Shown here: positions 1-7,697 of the stretch, piece after piece | Position numbering within the stretch: position 1 is the first letter of the stretch | Layout: each line of letters starts with the position of its first letter | Assembly (NCBI GenBank): GCA_021202895.1 | Contig: JAJQCE010000003.1 | Span: 91,719 to 155,718, forward strand | Origin: Ruminococcus sp. | GTDB taxonomy: Bacteria; Bacillota; Clostridia; Oscillospirales; Ruminococcaceae | Length of the DNA: 64,000 nucleotides | Reading direction: 5' to 3' | Notes under the pieces: generated by a model | What the model saw: only the letters and a program-made list of their open reading frames with translations | Database searches by the model: none | What the model was told of the DNA's origin: nothing | Translations under genes and position numbers: made by a program

Positions 1-308
1 GCCTCCGCCGCCTTTTTGATTTTCAGAATCTGCTCGTCTGTGTAGCCAGTGGTGGCAATAACCAGCGGCACACCGTTTGTGAGACAGTAGTCAAGCAGTC
101 CGTTAAGCGTTGACGGGTGGGAAAAATCAATAATAACGTCAGGCTTCATTGTCAGCTGCTCTGGCGAAAGTGCAATTGGAAAGTCGGCGTAGCTGTCATT
201 GATTTTGTCAATTCCTGCACACACCGTACAGTCGTTGCGTGAGGAGATAATTTCAGCAATTACCCTGCCCATCTTGCCGCTTGCGCCACATATTGCAATG
301 TTAGTCAT
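1..308 (-). CDS. dapB: 4-hydroxy-tetrahydrodipicolinate reductase, N-terminal part (cut by window edge)
   Basis: DapB reduces hydroxy-tetrahydrodipicolinate with NAD(P)H in the diaminopimelate/lysine pathway, in the cytoplasm. The first 102 codons are visible. They open with the Rossmann dinucleotide-binding signature GASGKMG at residues 8-14 and continue to the DFSHPS and ATTGYT segments typical of the family. The start at 308 is preceded by an AAAGGAAG ribosome binding site. The gene lies 37 bp after dapA and completes an asd-dapA-dapB operon under the upstream lysine riboswitch. The C-terminal catalytic domain is outside the window. Confidence 0.93.
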   Translation of the reverse strand, partial: MTNIAICGASGKMGRVIAEIISSRNDCTVCAGIDKINDSYADFPIALSPEQLTMKPDVIIDFSHPSTLNGLLDYCLTNGVPLVIATTGYTDEQILKIKKAAE

Positions 309-345
309 AGTTTTAACTTCCTTTCAAAAAGGTTCACTTTTTGGT

Positions 346-1245
346 TCACTTGGCTATGTTTACAAGTCCAAGCTTTTCAAGCTCTGATTTAATCTTAGCC
401 TTGTTTGCGTCCGAGGTGTCGCATAACGGCAGTCTGCAATGCCCTGCGTTAAAGCCCATGAGGTTGAGAGCTTCCTTTACAGGAATCGGGTTTACGTCGC
501 AGAAAAGCACATTGGCAAAGGGAAGTGTTCCCATTGCAATTTTTAAAGCCTCATCGTACTTTTGCTTAAGGCAAAGCGCACAAATATCGTGCGTCTGCTT
601 TGGACAGCAGTTGGAAAGCACTGAGATAACACCCTTGCCGCCGAGCGACATGATGGGGATAATCTGGTCATCGTTTCCTGAGTAGATGTCAATTGAATCA
701 CCGCAGAGCTGTTTGATTTTCGCAACCTGACTGATATTGCCTGAAGCCTCCTTAACTGCGACAATGTTGTCAACCTTAGAAAGCTCTTTGAGCGTTTCAG
801 GAGCGATGTTCACGCCCGTCCTTGAGGGAACGTTGTAAAGAATTATCGGCAGGTCAACCGAGTTGGCAATTGCTGTAAAATGTCTGATAAGCCCTGCCTG
901 CGAAGCCTTGTTGTAGTAGGGCGTAACACTTAGCAGAGCGTCTGCGCCAAGCTTCTGCGCCTCCTGTGAAAGGTGAACGGCATAGCTTGTGTGGTTCGAG
1001 CCTGTACCTGCTATAACGGGAACTCTCCCTGCAACCCTTTCGACAGCGTACTTAATGCAGGCGATGTGTTCAGCATCGCTCATAGCGGAGCTTTCTCCAG
1101 TCGTTCCGCAGATGACAATTGCGTCTGTGGAGTTTTCAATGTTAAAGTCGATAAGCCTGCCAAGCTCATCAAAATTGATTTCGTCATTTTCAGTCATAGG
1201 CGTTGCAATGGCAACGGCAGCGCCTGTGAATATGGTCTTTTTCAT
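346..1245 (-). CDS. dapA: 4-hydroxy-tetrahydrodipicolinate synthase
   Basis: DapA condenses pyruvate with aspartate semialdehyde, the committed step to diaminopimelate and lysine. The protein has 299 residues, normal for the TIM-barrel family. The Schiff-base lysine is K165 in VAVKEASG. The catalytic tyrosine is Y137 in ILYNVPSRTG, and GTTGES near residue 47 binds the pyruvate carboxylate. The start at 1245 lies behind an AAGGAGG-type site. The gene sits 29 bp downstream of asd and 37 bp upstream of dapB, so the three genes are almost certainly co-transcribed. Confidence 0.96.
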   Translation of the reverse strand: MKKTIFTGAAVAIATPMTENDEINFDELGRLIDFNIENSTDAIVICGTTGESSAMSDAEHIACIKYAVERVAGRVPVIAGTGSNHTSYAVHLSQEAQKLGADALLSVTPYYNKASQAGLIRHFTAIANSVDLPIILYNVPSRTGVNIAPETLKELSKVDNIVAVKEASGNISQVAKIKQLCGDSIDIYSGNDDQIIPIMSLGGKGVISVLSNCCPKQTHDICALCLKQKYDEALKIAMGTLPFANVLFCDVNPIPVKEALNLMGFNAGHCRLPLCDTSDANKAKIKSELEKLGLVNIAK

Positions 1246-1274
1246 AAAGCCTTGACCTCCTTAAGTTCAAGTTG

Positions 1275-2357
1275 TCAGTCAAAATAGCCTTTAGCCGCCA
1301 GAAGCTCGGCAACAAGCACAGCGCCGCCTGCCGCTCCTCTAAGCGTGTTGTGTGAAAGGCAAACGAATTTATAGTCATACTGCGTATCCTCACGCAGACG
1401 TCCGATAGACACCGCCATGCCGCCGTCAATATTGCGGTCAAGCTTGGTCTGCGGACGATTTTCCTCTTCAAAATAGTGCAGAAACTGTTTCGGAGCACTT
1501 GGCAGCTCAAGCTCCTGCGGAACGCCTCTGAAATCAGCCCAACGCTGTAAAATCTCTTCCTTGGTCGGCTTCTTTTCAAAGGATACGAAAACTGCCGCAA
1601 TGTGACCGTCGGAAACTGGGACTCTCAGGCACTGTGTGGTGATGGACGGCTCGCTTGCGCTGACAATTTTGTCGCCGTCAATTTTACCCCAGATTTTGAG
1701 CGGTTCAAGCTCGCTCTTTTCCTCCTCGCCGCCGATAAAGGGTATTACATTGTCAAGAATTTCAGGCATAGTTTCAAAGGTTTTTCCTGCTCCTGAAATT
1801 GCCTGATATGTGCAGGCAAGAGTTTTTGTAACCTTAAAATCCTCCATCAGTGGGTTAAGCGCAGGCACATAGCTTTGCAGTGAGCAGTTAGGCTTAACCG
1901 CAATAAAGCCCCGCTTGGTTCCCAGACGCTTTCTCTGCGCAGATATAATTTCAATGTGTTCAGGGTTAATTTCGGGGATAACCATCGGAACGTCAGGCGT
2001 GTGCCTGTGAGCGGAATTGTTTGAAACGACAGGACACTCAGCCTTTGCGTACTTTTCCTCAAGTGCTCTGATTTCGTCCTTGTTCATGTTGACGGCGCAG
2101 AAAACAAAGTCCACCATTGAAGCGATTTTGTCAACATCCTTTTCAGCGTCAAAAACCGTCATTTCAGCGAGGGCTTGCGGCATGGGTTCGCTCATAGCCC
2201 ATCTTTCGCCGACAGCATCCTTAAGTGTCTTTCCTGCCGAGCGAGCTGATGCCGCTACGCAAACGACATTGAACCATGGGTGGGAGTTAAGCAGCAGAGA
2301 GAATCTCTGTCCGACCATGCCTGTAGCTCCGATGATACCAACATTAAATTTCTTCAT
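1275..2357 (-). CDS. asd: Aspartate-semialdehyde dehydrogenase
   Basis: Asd reduces aspartyl phosphate to aspartate semialdehyde, feeding the lysine, threonine and methionine branches. The chosen ATG at 2357 gives 360 residues beginning MKKFNVGIIGATGMVG, with the NADP-binding glycine motif at residues 9-15. It has an AAAGGAG site 10 bp upstream. The longer open frame to 2426 adds 23 residues with no homology-like start and is rejected. The catalytic cysteine is C158 in KPNCSLQ, and the histidine is in VPVSDGHIA. This is the long, yeast/archaeal-like Asd form rather than the short bacterial form. It is the first gene of the riboswitch-controlled operon. Confidence 0.95.
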   Translation of the reverse strand: MKKFNVGIIGATGMVGQRFSLLLNSHPWFNVVCVAASARSAGKTLKDAVGERWAMSEPMPQALAEMTVFDAEKDVDKIASMVDFVFCAVNMNKDEIRALEEKYAKAECPVVSNNSAHRHTPDVPMVIPEINPEHIEIISAQRKRLGTKRGFIAVKPNCSLQSYVPALNPLMEDFKVTKTLACTYQAISGAGKTFETMPEILDNVIPFIGGEEEKSELEPLKIWGKIDGDKIVSASEPSITTQCLRVPVSDGHIAAVFVSFEKKPTKEEILQRWADFRGVPQELELPSAPKQFLHYFEEENRPQTKLDRNIDGGMAVSIGRLREDTQYDYKFVCLSHNTLRGAAGGAVLVAELLAAKGYFD

Positions 2358-2445
2358 TTTTAATAAACTCCTTTGAATTGCTTTGATATTTTCAAGGTCT
2401 GGTGCAACAAAAAATGTACAAAGCATAAATATTATTTTAAAGATT

Positions 2446-2469
2446 AAAAAAACCGATTGAAAAATCGGT
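2446..2469 (-). terminator. Intrinsic terminator of the lysine riboswitch
   Basis: On the minus strand an ACCGATT/AATCGGT stem with a GAAA-like loop is followed directly by a run of seven T. It lies between the aptamer and asd, so it is the expression-platform terminator that would form when lysine is bound. Confidence 0.88.
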
Positions 2470-2517
2470 CATCATAAACTATAATAGAGTGTAGCGATTC
2501 AAAGAAACCTGTCGATG

Positions 2518-2818
2518 CCGATAGCACTCCATCATATAGTAATGATGACAACTGTATATCTGTTAAATATACAGTCAGCCGAAAAGCCCCGCAGTTTCCG
2601 CTTCGGCAGTCTTGCCTTTCGCCGACATTATAACATCGTTCGGGAAACGCCGCTGAATCCAAGGACAATCCGCAAAGCATTAGCTTTAACACTAGCAAGC
2701 TTTAAAAAAACCGCTAAACAAGCCGTTTTGTCTTGCCAGGAAAATCCGTACTTTGCTTGAAATCCGCAACAAGTGAATCCAAAATGTCAGGTACTATTCT
2801 TGACCGCACCTCTATCTG
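2518..2818 (-). ncRNA. Lysine riboswitch (L box) controlling asd-dapA-dapB
   Basis: Minus-strand core elements match the lysine aptamer. P1 is GATAG (2816-2812) closed by CTATC (2524-2520). The 5' core AGAGGTGCG is followed by the CAAGAATAGTA segment, then GCGAAAGGC and GCCGAAGC (P2/P3 region). A P4 helix GACTGTATAT/ATACAGTTGTC and a P5 helix TCATCAT/ATGATGGA follow, then GGAGTGCTATC. The aptamer lies directly between a consensus promoter and the terminator before asd, a classical target. It spans about 300 nt against roughly 180 nt usual. The excess, about 100-150 nt, is in the distal part of P2, between CTGACATT and its partner AATGTCGG. Confidence 0.9.
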
Positions 2819-2826
2819 TTTTTTTA

Positions 2827-2855
2827 ATAATAACAGATTATTCTCTGTATGTCAA
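2827..2855 (-). promoter_or_regulatory. Sigma-A promoter of the asd-dapA-dapB operon
   Basis: On the minus strand TTGACA (2855-2850) and TATTAT (2832-2827) are separated by exactly 17 bp. Transcription would begin just before the lysine aptamer. Confidence 0.85.
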
Positions 2856-2907
2856 TAGTCTGCGGCTGAAAATTTATTAAATTTTTGTAAAATGAGGAGT
2901 TTTAAAA

Positions 2908-3960
2908 ATGCTTGATATAAAAAATATGACTAAACAGGACTTTTACTATGATTTGCCAAAGGAGCTTATCGCTCAGCATCCGATTGAACCGAGAAATCAT
3001 TCGAGAATGCTTAAGGTTGATAGGCTAAGCGGGAATTGTGAGCATCTTCATTTCTATAATTTATGCGATTGCCTTAAAGAGGGTGATTTGCTTGTGCTTA
3101 ACGATTCGAGGGTGATTCCTGCGAGGATTTATGGAGAGCGCACCGACACGAAAAGCTTCATTGAATTTTTGCTGCTTGAAGCTAAGGGCGATGGCTCGGA
3201 ATGGGAAATTCTTTGCCGACCGGGGAAAAGAGCAAAGGTTGGCAAGCGCTTTAGCTTCGGAGAGGGCAGGCTTTTGGCTGAAATTACAGAGGTGCTTGAG
3301 GATGGAAATCGAATAGCAAGGTTTAGCGTGCCAAGCGGCGAAAGTATTTACAGCGTGCTTGATGAGATAGGTCAGATGCCGTTGCCGCCTTATATAACTG
3401 AAAAGCTTGAGGACAAGGAACGCTATCAGACGGTCTATTCACATGAGGCAGGCTCCGCCGCCGCACCTACAGCAGGACTTCACTTCACCAAGGATATGCT
3501 TAAGGAAATTGAGAGCAGGGGAGTTGGCATTGCTTATGTAACTCTCCACGTTGGACTTGGAACCTTTCGCCCCGTTAAAGAGGACAAGGTTTTAGAGCAC
3601 AAAATGCACAGCGAGCATTATGAAATTGGCAAGCGCACAGCTGAGCTTATCAATCAGACCAAAGCAAACGGCGGCAGGGTAATCTGTGTAGGTACGACAA
3701 GCTGTCGAACACTAGAAGCGGCGGCACAGCTTCACGGAAAAATCATTCCCTGTGAGGGTAGGACGGACATTTTCATTTATCCTGGCTTTGAATTTAGGGT
3801 GATAGATGCGCTCATTACGAATTTCCACCTGCCTGAAAGCACGTTGATAATGTTGGTTTCGGCGTTTTTAGGCTATGATAAAACGATGGCTGCTTATAAG
3901 ACTGCGGTGGAAAATAAATACAGATTCTTTTCGTTCGGAGATTGTATGTTAATTGAGTAA
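2908..3960 (+). CDS. queA: S-adenosylmethionine:tRNA ribosyltransferase-isomerase
   Basis: QueA transfers and isomerises the ribosyl group of SAM onto preQ1-modified tRNA to make epoxyqueuosine at the wobble position. At 350 residues it is the usual length. It shows DFYYDLPKELIAQHP at the N terminus, LVLNDSRVIPAR, the AAPTAGLHFT signature and the C-terminal ITNFHLPESTLIMLVSAF. The ATG at 2908 has a GAGGAG site 9 bp upstream. It stands alone, divergent from the lysine operon, and is followed by a new promoter, so it is probably monocistronic. Confidence 0.96.
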   Translation: MLDIKNMTKQDFYYDLPKELIAQHPIEPRNHSRMLKVDRLSGNCEHLHFYNLCDCLKEGDLLVLNDSRVIPARIYGERTDTKSFIEFLLLEAKGDGSEWEILCRPGKRAKVGKRFSFGEGRLLAEITEVLEDGNRIARFSVPSGESIYSVLDEIGQMPLPPYITEKLEDKERYQTVYSHEAGSAAAPTAGLHFTKDMLKEIESRGVGIAYVTLHVGLGTFRPVKEDKVLEHKMHSEHYEIGKRTAELINQTKANGGRVICVGTTSCRTLEAAAQLHGKIIPCEGRTDIFIYPGFEFRVIDALITNFHLPESTLIMLVSAFLGYDKTMAAYKTAVENKYRFFSFGDCMLIE

Positions 3961-3966
3961 AAAAGC

Positions 3967-3995
3967 TTGAAAAATCGAGGAAAATGTGGTATAAT
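3967..3995 (+). promoter_or_regulatory. Sigma-A promoter upstream of the DUF3267 remnant
   Basis: TTGAAA (3967-3972) and TATAAT (3990-3995) are separated by 17 bp. The promoter is intact although the gene it serves is internally deleted. Confidence 0.8.
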
Positions 3996-4055
3996 AGAAG
4001 CAGGAGAAATAAATCAGGACGATTAAACATAATTTAAAATAATGGTGTGATTAGA

Positions 4056-4349
4056 ATGAAGCTAATTTATAAAGGAAAATATAGTGGAGATCCTGAAACC
4101 ATTCCTCACGGACAACATAAGGAAAACGCAGTTAAGTTTAAAGAATACGATGATTTAGCTAAATTTGGAATAGTAATGAATCTGGCAGCGATAGTTTTTA
4201 TGTGCTTTTTGCCTAATATTGTTTTTGGATTTATTCCATTTTCAGCATTTTTAATAAATCCTGATTTGACATTTCTGGGAACAATAGTTTTTGTTTCAAT
4301 TGCTATGGGAATGGGAGATTACTACAATGCGTTTAACGCACTTATGTAA
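4056..4349 (+). pseudogene. Internally deleted DUF3267 (putative membrane zincin) protein
   Basis: Only 97 codons remain from the ATG at 4056. The N terminus (MKLIYKGKYSGDP, PHG, AVKFKE) resembles the start of DUF3267 membrane proteins. The second half (FLPNIVFGFIPF, LTFLGT, GAGDYYNAFNAL-like) resembles the C-terminal membrane segments of the same family. From memory of that family, the central region with the zinc-binding HExxH-type motif should lie between them, and it is absent here. The frame is preserved across the join, and the protein stops where the family usually continues. The family match is recalled, not searched. It may be a non-functional remnant or a small membrane protein that is still expressed. 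Confidence 0.6.
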
Positions 4350-4508
4350 TCGCCGAAAAGTGCTAGAATTTATATGTATAAAACTAGTACATATTGGTAT
4401 ATGCCTTAAAAATTAGAAGGATTTAGAAATAAAATTTTTCTGCGCATTATCTATTAAGATATTTGAAAACAGTTAAATGATTTGTGCAAAAAAGAAAGGT
4501 TGTAAAAT

Positions 4509-6092
4509 ATGAAAGCCGTGTTTATTGGAGCAGCGCATGAGGTTACAGGCAGCTGTACCTATATTGAGGCTTGCTCTAAAAAATTTCTTGTGGATTTTGG
4601 AATGGAGCAGGGGATAAATATCTATGAAAATGTGAAAATCCCCTGTGCGCCGTCCGAAATAGATTTTGTGCTGCTAACTCACGCCCATATAGATCATTCA
4701 GGGCTGTTGCCGCTGCTCTGCGCAGGAGGATTTTCAGGTGAAATTCACTGCCAAAAGGCGACGGCAAATCTCTGCTCAATTATGCTTCGTGACAGTGCGC
4801 ACATTCAGGAGTTTGAAGCTGAGTGGAAAAATCGCAAGGGCAAGCGCAAGGGAAAGGAAATCGTTGAGCCTCTTTACACGATGGACGACGCAAATATGGC
4901 GATTTCAGCTTTGCGTGGACATGAATATGAAAATAAAACTAAAATTTGTGATGGAATAACGGTTCTGTTTAAAGATGCAGGGCATCTTTTAGGTTCGGCG
5001 GGTATTGAAATTACTCTTGAGGAGGACGGCGAAAGGCGGACAATTATCTTTTCGGGGGATATAGGGAATGTTGATATTCCGTTGATTCGTGACCCGAATT
5101 ACTTTGAAAATGCTGATTTTCTTGTAATGGAATCAACCTATGGTAACCGTTTTCACAAGAGAGTGAAAAACTATCCTCAGGTACTTGCTGAGATTGTCGA
5201 AAGTACGCTTTCTAACGGTGGAAACGTTGTTATTCCATCTTTTGCAGTCGGCAGAACTCAGGAGCTGCTATACTATTTCAGACAAATTAAGGAGGAAAAT
5301 TTAGTTAAGAGCGTGCCTGATTTTGAGGTCTACATTGATTCTCCTCTGGCAATTGAAGCGACTGAAATTTTCAATCAAAATGAGGATTCCTGCTATGATG
5401 ATGAGGCACTTTCTTTTGTAAAAAAAGGTGTGAACCCTATTTCGTTTAATAATTTAAAAATAGCAGTGACAAGCGATGAGTCAAAGTCTATAAACTTTGA
5501 CAGCAAGCCTAAGGTTATCATTTCTGCAAGTGGAATGTGTGAAGCGGGAAGAATTAAACACCATTTAAAGCACAATCTTTGGAGAGAGGAATGCTGTATA
5601 CTTTTTGTCGGATATCAGGCGGTTGGAACTTTAGGAAGGCGGTTGGTTGATGGAGCAAAGTCGGTTAAGCTTTTTGGAGAGGAAATAAATGTCGCAGCGA
5701 AAATCCTACAGCTTCCTGGATTGAGCGGACACGCTGATAAAAATGGGCTTGACAAATATATAAAACAAATAAATGTTAATAAAAGTGTCTTTATAAATCA
5801 TGGCGAAGCTAGCGTTTCAGAGGAGTATGCTGAGCATTTAAGAAATAATTTTACATTTGACGTAAAATGCCCTTACAGTGGTGCGGAGCTTAATTTATTA
5901 AGTGGAAAATTTAAAAACGCAACGCCTCTCCCTGTCAAGCAAATCGAAAGAGAAAGTACGCCTTATTTACGGCTTAAAGCTGCAAATGACAGACTTACAA
6001 AGTTGATTTCTCAATCTTCTGGTTTGTCAAATAAAGAGCTTGCGTCTATGGCTGATACAATAAATAATTTGTGCAGCAAGTGGGAGAATTAG
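4509..6092 (+). CDS. Metallo-beta-lactamase/beta-CASP RNase-like protein
   Basis: This is a 527-residue zinc hydrolase of the CPSF/beta-CASP branch, probably an RNA-processing nuclease. The metal motif THAHIDH is at residues 57-63. A later histidine is in KDAGHLLGSAG and an aspartate in FSGDIGN. The beta-CASP motifs SFAVGRTQELLYY and SASGMCEAGRIKHHL follow, then LSGHAD and FINHGE of the RMMBL segment. The last 60 residues form an extra helical tail. It has an AAGAAAGG site and ends 4 bp before the uridine-kinase-like gene, so the two are co-transcribed. Substrate is not determinable from sequence. Confidence 0.88.
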   Translation: MKAVFIGAAHEVTGSCTYIEACSKKFLVDFGMEQGINIYENVKIPCAPSEIDFVLLTHAHIDHSGLLPLLCAGGFSGEIHCQKATANLCSIMLRDSAHIQEFEAEWKNRKGKRKGKEIVEPLYTMDDANMAISALRGHEYENKTKICDGITVLFKDAGHLLGSAGIEITLEEDGERRTIIFSGDIGNVDIPLIRDPNYFENADFLVMESTYGNRFHKRVKNYPQVLAEIVESTLSNGGNVVIPSFAVGRTQELLYYFRQIKEENLVKSVPDFEVYIDSPLAIEATEIFNQNEDSCYDDEALSFVKKGVNPISFNNLKIAVTSDESKSINFDSKPKVIISASGMCEAGRIKHHLKHNLWREECCILFVGYQAVGTLGRRLVDGAKSVKLFGEEINVAAKILQLPGLSGHADKNGLDKYIKQINVNKSVFINHGEASVSEEYAEHLRNNFTFDVKCPYSGAELNLLSGKFKNATPLPVKQIERESTPYLRLKAANDRLTKLISQSSGLSNKELASMADTINNLCSKWEN

Positions 6093-6096
6093 TCTA

Positions 6097-7023
6097 ATGA
6101 AAATTGTACATTTTAGTGAAATAAATAAAGAAATTCTAAGTGACGCCAAAGACTATATAAATAGTTGCTGCGAAAGCTATGATAAGTTGTGCGAAGATAC
6201 GGCGATTAAGGTTTCTGAAACTTCAAATATTCGTCCGATTATCCTGCTTTCAGGTCCGTCAGGTTCTGGTAAAACGACAACAGCACTGAAAATTGAAGCT
6301 TGCCTTGACGCAATGGGAAAAGAAACGCACACAATTTCTATGGATAATTATTTTTTACCTAAAGAGCAAATTAAAGAATCAGAGGACGGCAAAATAGACT
6401 ATGAAGCTCCAGAAAGAATTGACATTACGCTTTTGCAGGATCATATTTTAAAACTTGCAAATTGTGAGGAAATCACAATACCTTCGTTTAACTTTAAAAC
6501 TCAAAGCCGACAAAATGGAAAAAGGCTTAAGCGTAAAAAAGGTGAGATGGTTATTTTTGAGGGAATCCATGCGCTTAATCCTGAAGTGACAGGTTTTGAC
6601 GATTTGGCAAGTACGATTTATATAAGTGTAAGAACAAGAATCCAGCTTTCAAACGGCGAGCTTTTTCACCCCGAAATGATTCGTCTGATGCGGAGAATGA
6701 TTAGAGATAAGAAATATCGTAACAGGAAAATAAGTGAAACGCTCGATATGTTTGATAGTGTACAAAGAGGTGAAAATCTTTACATAAATCCGTACAAGCA
6801 ACGAGCACATATAGAGCTTGATACATTTCACGGTTTTGAAGTCTGCAGTTTTAAAAATGTTTTGCTTGAGGAATTAATATTGATAAAAACACATTATAAT
6901 GTGTATAATCAGTTTTTGCAAATAGAAAATGTTTTAAAAGATTTAGAAAGTGTTGATGAAAAATTAATTCCATCTGATTCTCTTATCAGAGAATTTATTG
7001 GAGGTAGTAGTTTAAAATATTGA
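6097..7023 (+). CDS. Uridine-kinase-like P-loop nucleoside kinase
   Basis: This is a 308-residue P-loop kinase of the uridine kinase/phosphoribulokinase family. The Walker A motif GPSGSGKTT is at residues 53-61. A DNYF segment follows near residue 84 and FEGIHALNP near residue 160. The arginine-rich RLMRRMIRD region resembles the lid of uridine kinases. The roughly 45-residue N-terminal and 70-residue C-terminal extensions are longer than in Udk, so it is a paralogue rather than Udk itself. It starts 4 bp after the beta-CASP gene and is followed by a terminator. Confidence 0.8.
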   Translation: MKIVHFSEINKEILSDAKDYINSCCESYDKLCEDTAIKVSETSNIRPIILLSGPSGSGKTTTALKIEACLDAMGKETHTISMDNYFLPKEQIKESEDGKIDYEAPERIDITLLQDHILKLANCEEITIPSFNFKTQSRQNGKRLKRKKGEMVIFEGIHALNPEVTGFDDLASTIYISVRTRIQLSNGELFHPEMIRLMRRMIRDKKYRNRKISETLDMFDSVQRGENLYINPYKQRAHIELDTFHGFEVCSFKNVLLEELILIKTHYNVYNQFLQIENVLKDLESVDEKLIPSDSLIREFIGGSSLKY

Positions 7024-7029
7024 TTGAAA

Positions 7030-7059
7030 ATCCGTCGAAATACAAAAATTTCGACGGAT
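7030..7059. terminator. Bidirectional terminator between convergent genes
   Basis: Perfect 12-bp stem (7030-7041 with 7048-7059, ATCCGTCGAAAT) with a 6-nt loop and A/T-rich flanks. It serves the kinase gene on the plus strand and rubrerythrin on the minus strand. Confidence 0.85.
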
Positions 7060-7067
7060 AAAAATTT

Positions 7068-7667
7068 TTATTCCAGTCCCCAGCTTGCCATTTCAAGACG
7101 AATGAAGTATCCTTGATTTTCATTGCAAACTGGACATTGCTGCGGTGCTTTTTCACTTTCTGAAATATATCCGCAGTTAAGGCAAACCCAACGTTCTTTT
7201 TTGTTAGATGAAAACAGCTTATCTTGCTTGCATAATTCACTGAATTTTTTAAATCTATCGGCGTGAGATTTTTCAATTTTTGCAATGTTTTCAAAGTCCT
7301 GAGCAATTTTTGTAAAGCCCTCCTCACGGGCAATTTTTGTAAAAGTAGGATAAACATCCTCAGCCTCCTCTGTTTCATTATGAATTGCAGACTCGGTTAG
7401 CTTGCAAATTTCATCTCCGCAGTCAACAGGATAGCCGCCCTCAATTTCAATGCTTGGCTCTCCGCATTGCTTGAGATGATTGTAAAAAATTTTAGCGTGC
7501 TGGTACTCCTGTTGAGAAGTAAACTGAAAAAGTGCGGCAAGCACGTGATTTTTCTCTTTTTTAGCACAGTCCTTTGCAAAATCGTATCGTGTGCGTGCCT
7601 GTGATTCACCAGCATATGCTCTCATCAAATTGGTTTTTGTTTTACTTGTACAAAAATCTGTACTCAT
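7068..7667 (-). CDS. rbr: Rubrerythrin
   Basis: This is a non-heme diiron peroxidase that protects anaerobes from hydrogen peroxide. The diiron ligands are in AYAGESQART (E21), SQQEYQH, NETEEAEDVY and IEKSHADRF. The C-terminal rubredoxin-like domain has CLNCGY and CPVC as the FeS4 ligands. At 199 residues it is normal. The start is supported by a GGAGG site 7 bp upstream. It follows ypeB by 30 bp on the same strand, suggesting joint transcription, which is an unusual partnership. Confidence 0.93.
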   Translation of the reverse strand: MSTDFCTSKTKTNLMRAYAGESQARTRYDFAKDCAKKEKNHVLAALFQFTSQQEYQHAKIFYNHLKQCGEPSIEIEGGYPVDCGDEICKLTESAIHNETEEAEDVYPTFTKIAREEGFTKIAQDFENIAKIEKSHADRFKKFSELCKQDKLFSSNKKERWVCLNCGYISESEKAPQQCPVCNENQGYFIRLEMASWGLE

Positions 7668-7697
7668 TTTTATTCCTCCAATTATATATTAAAATTC

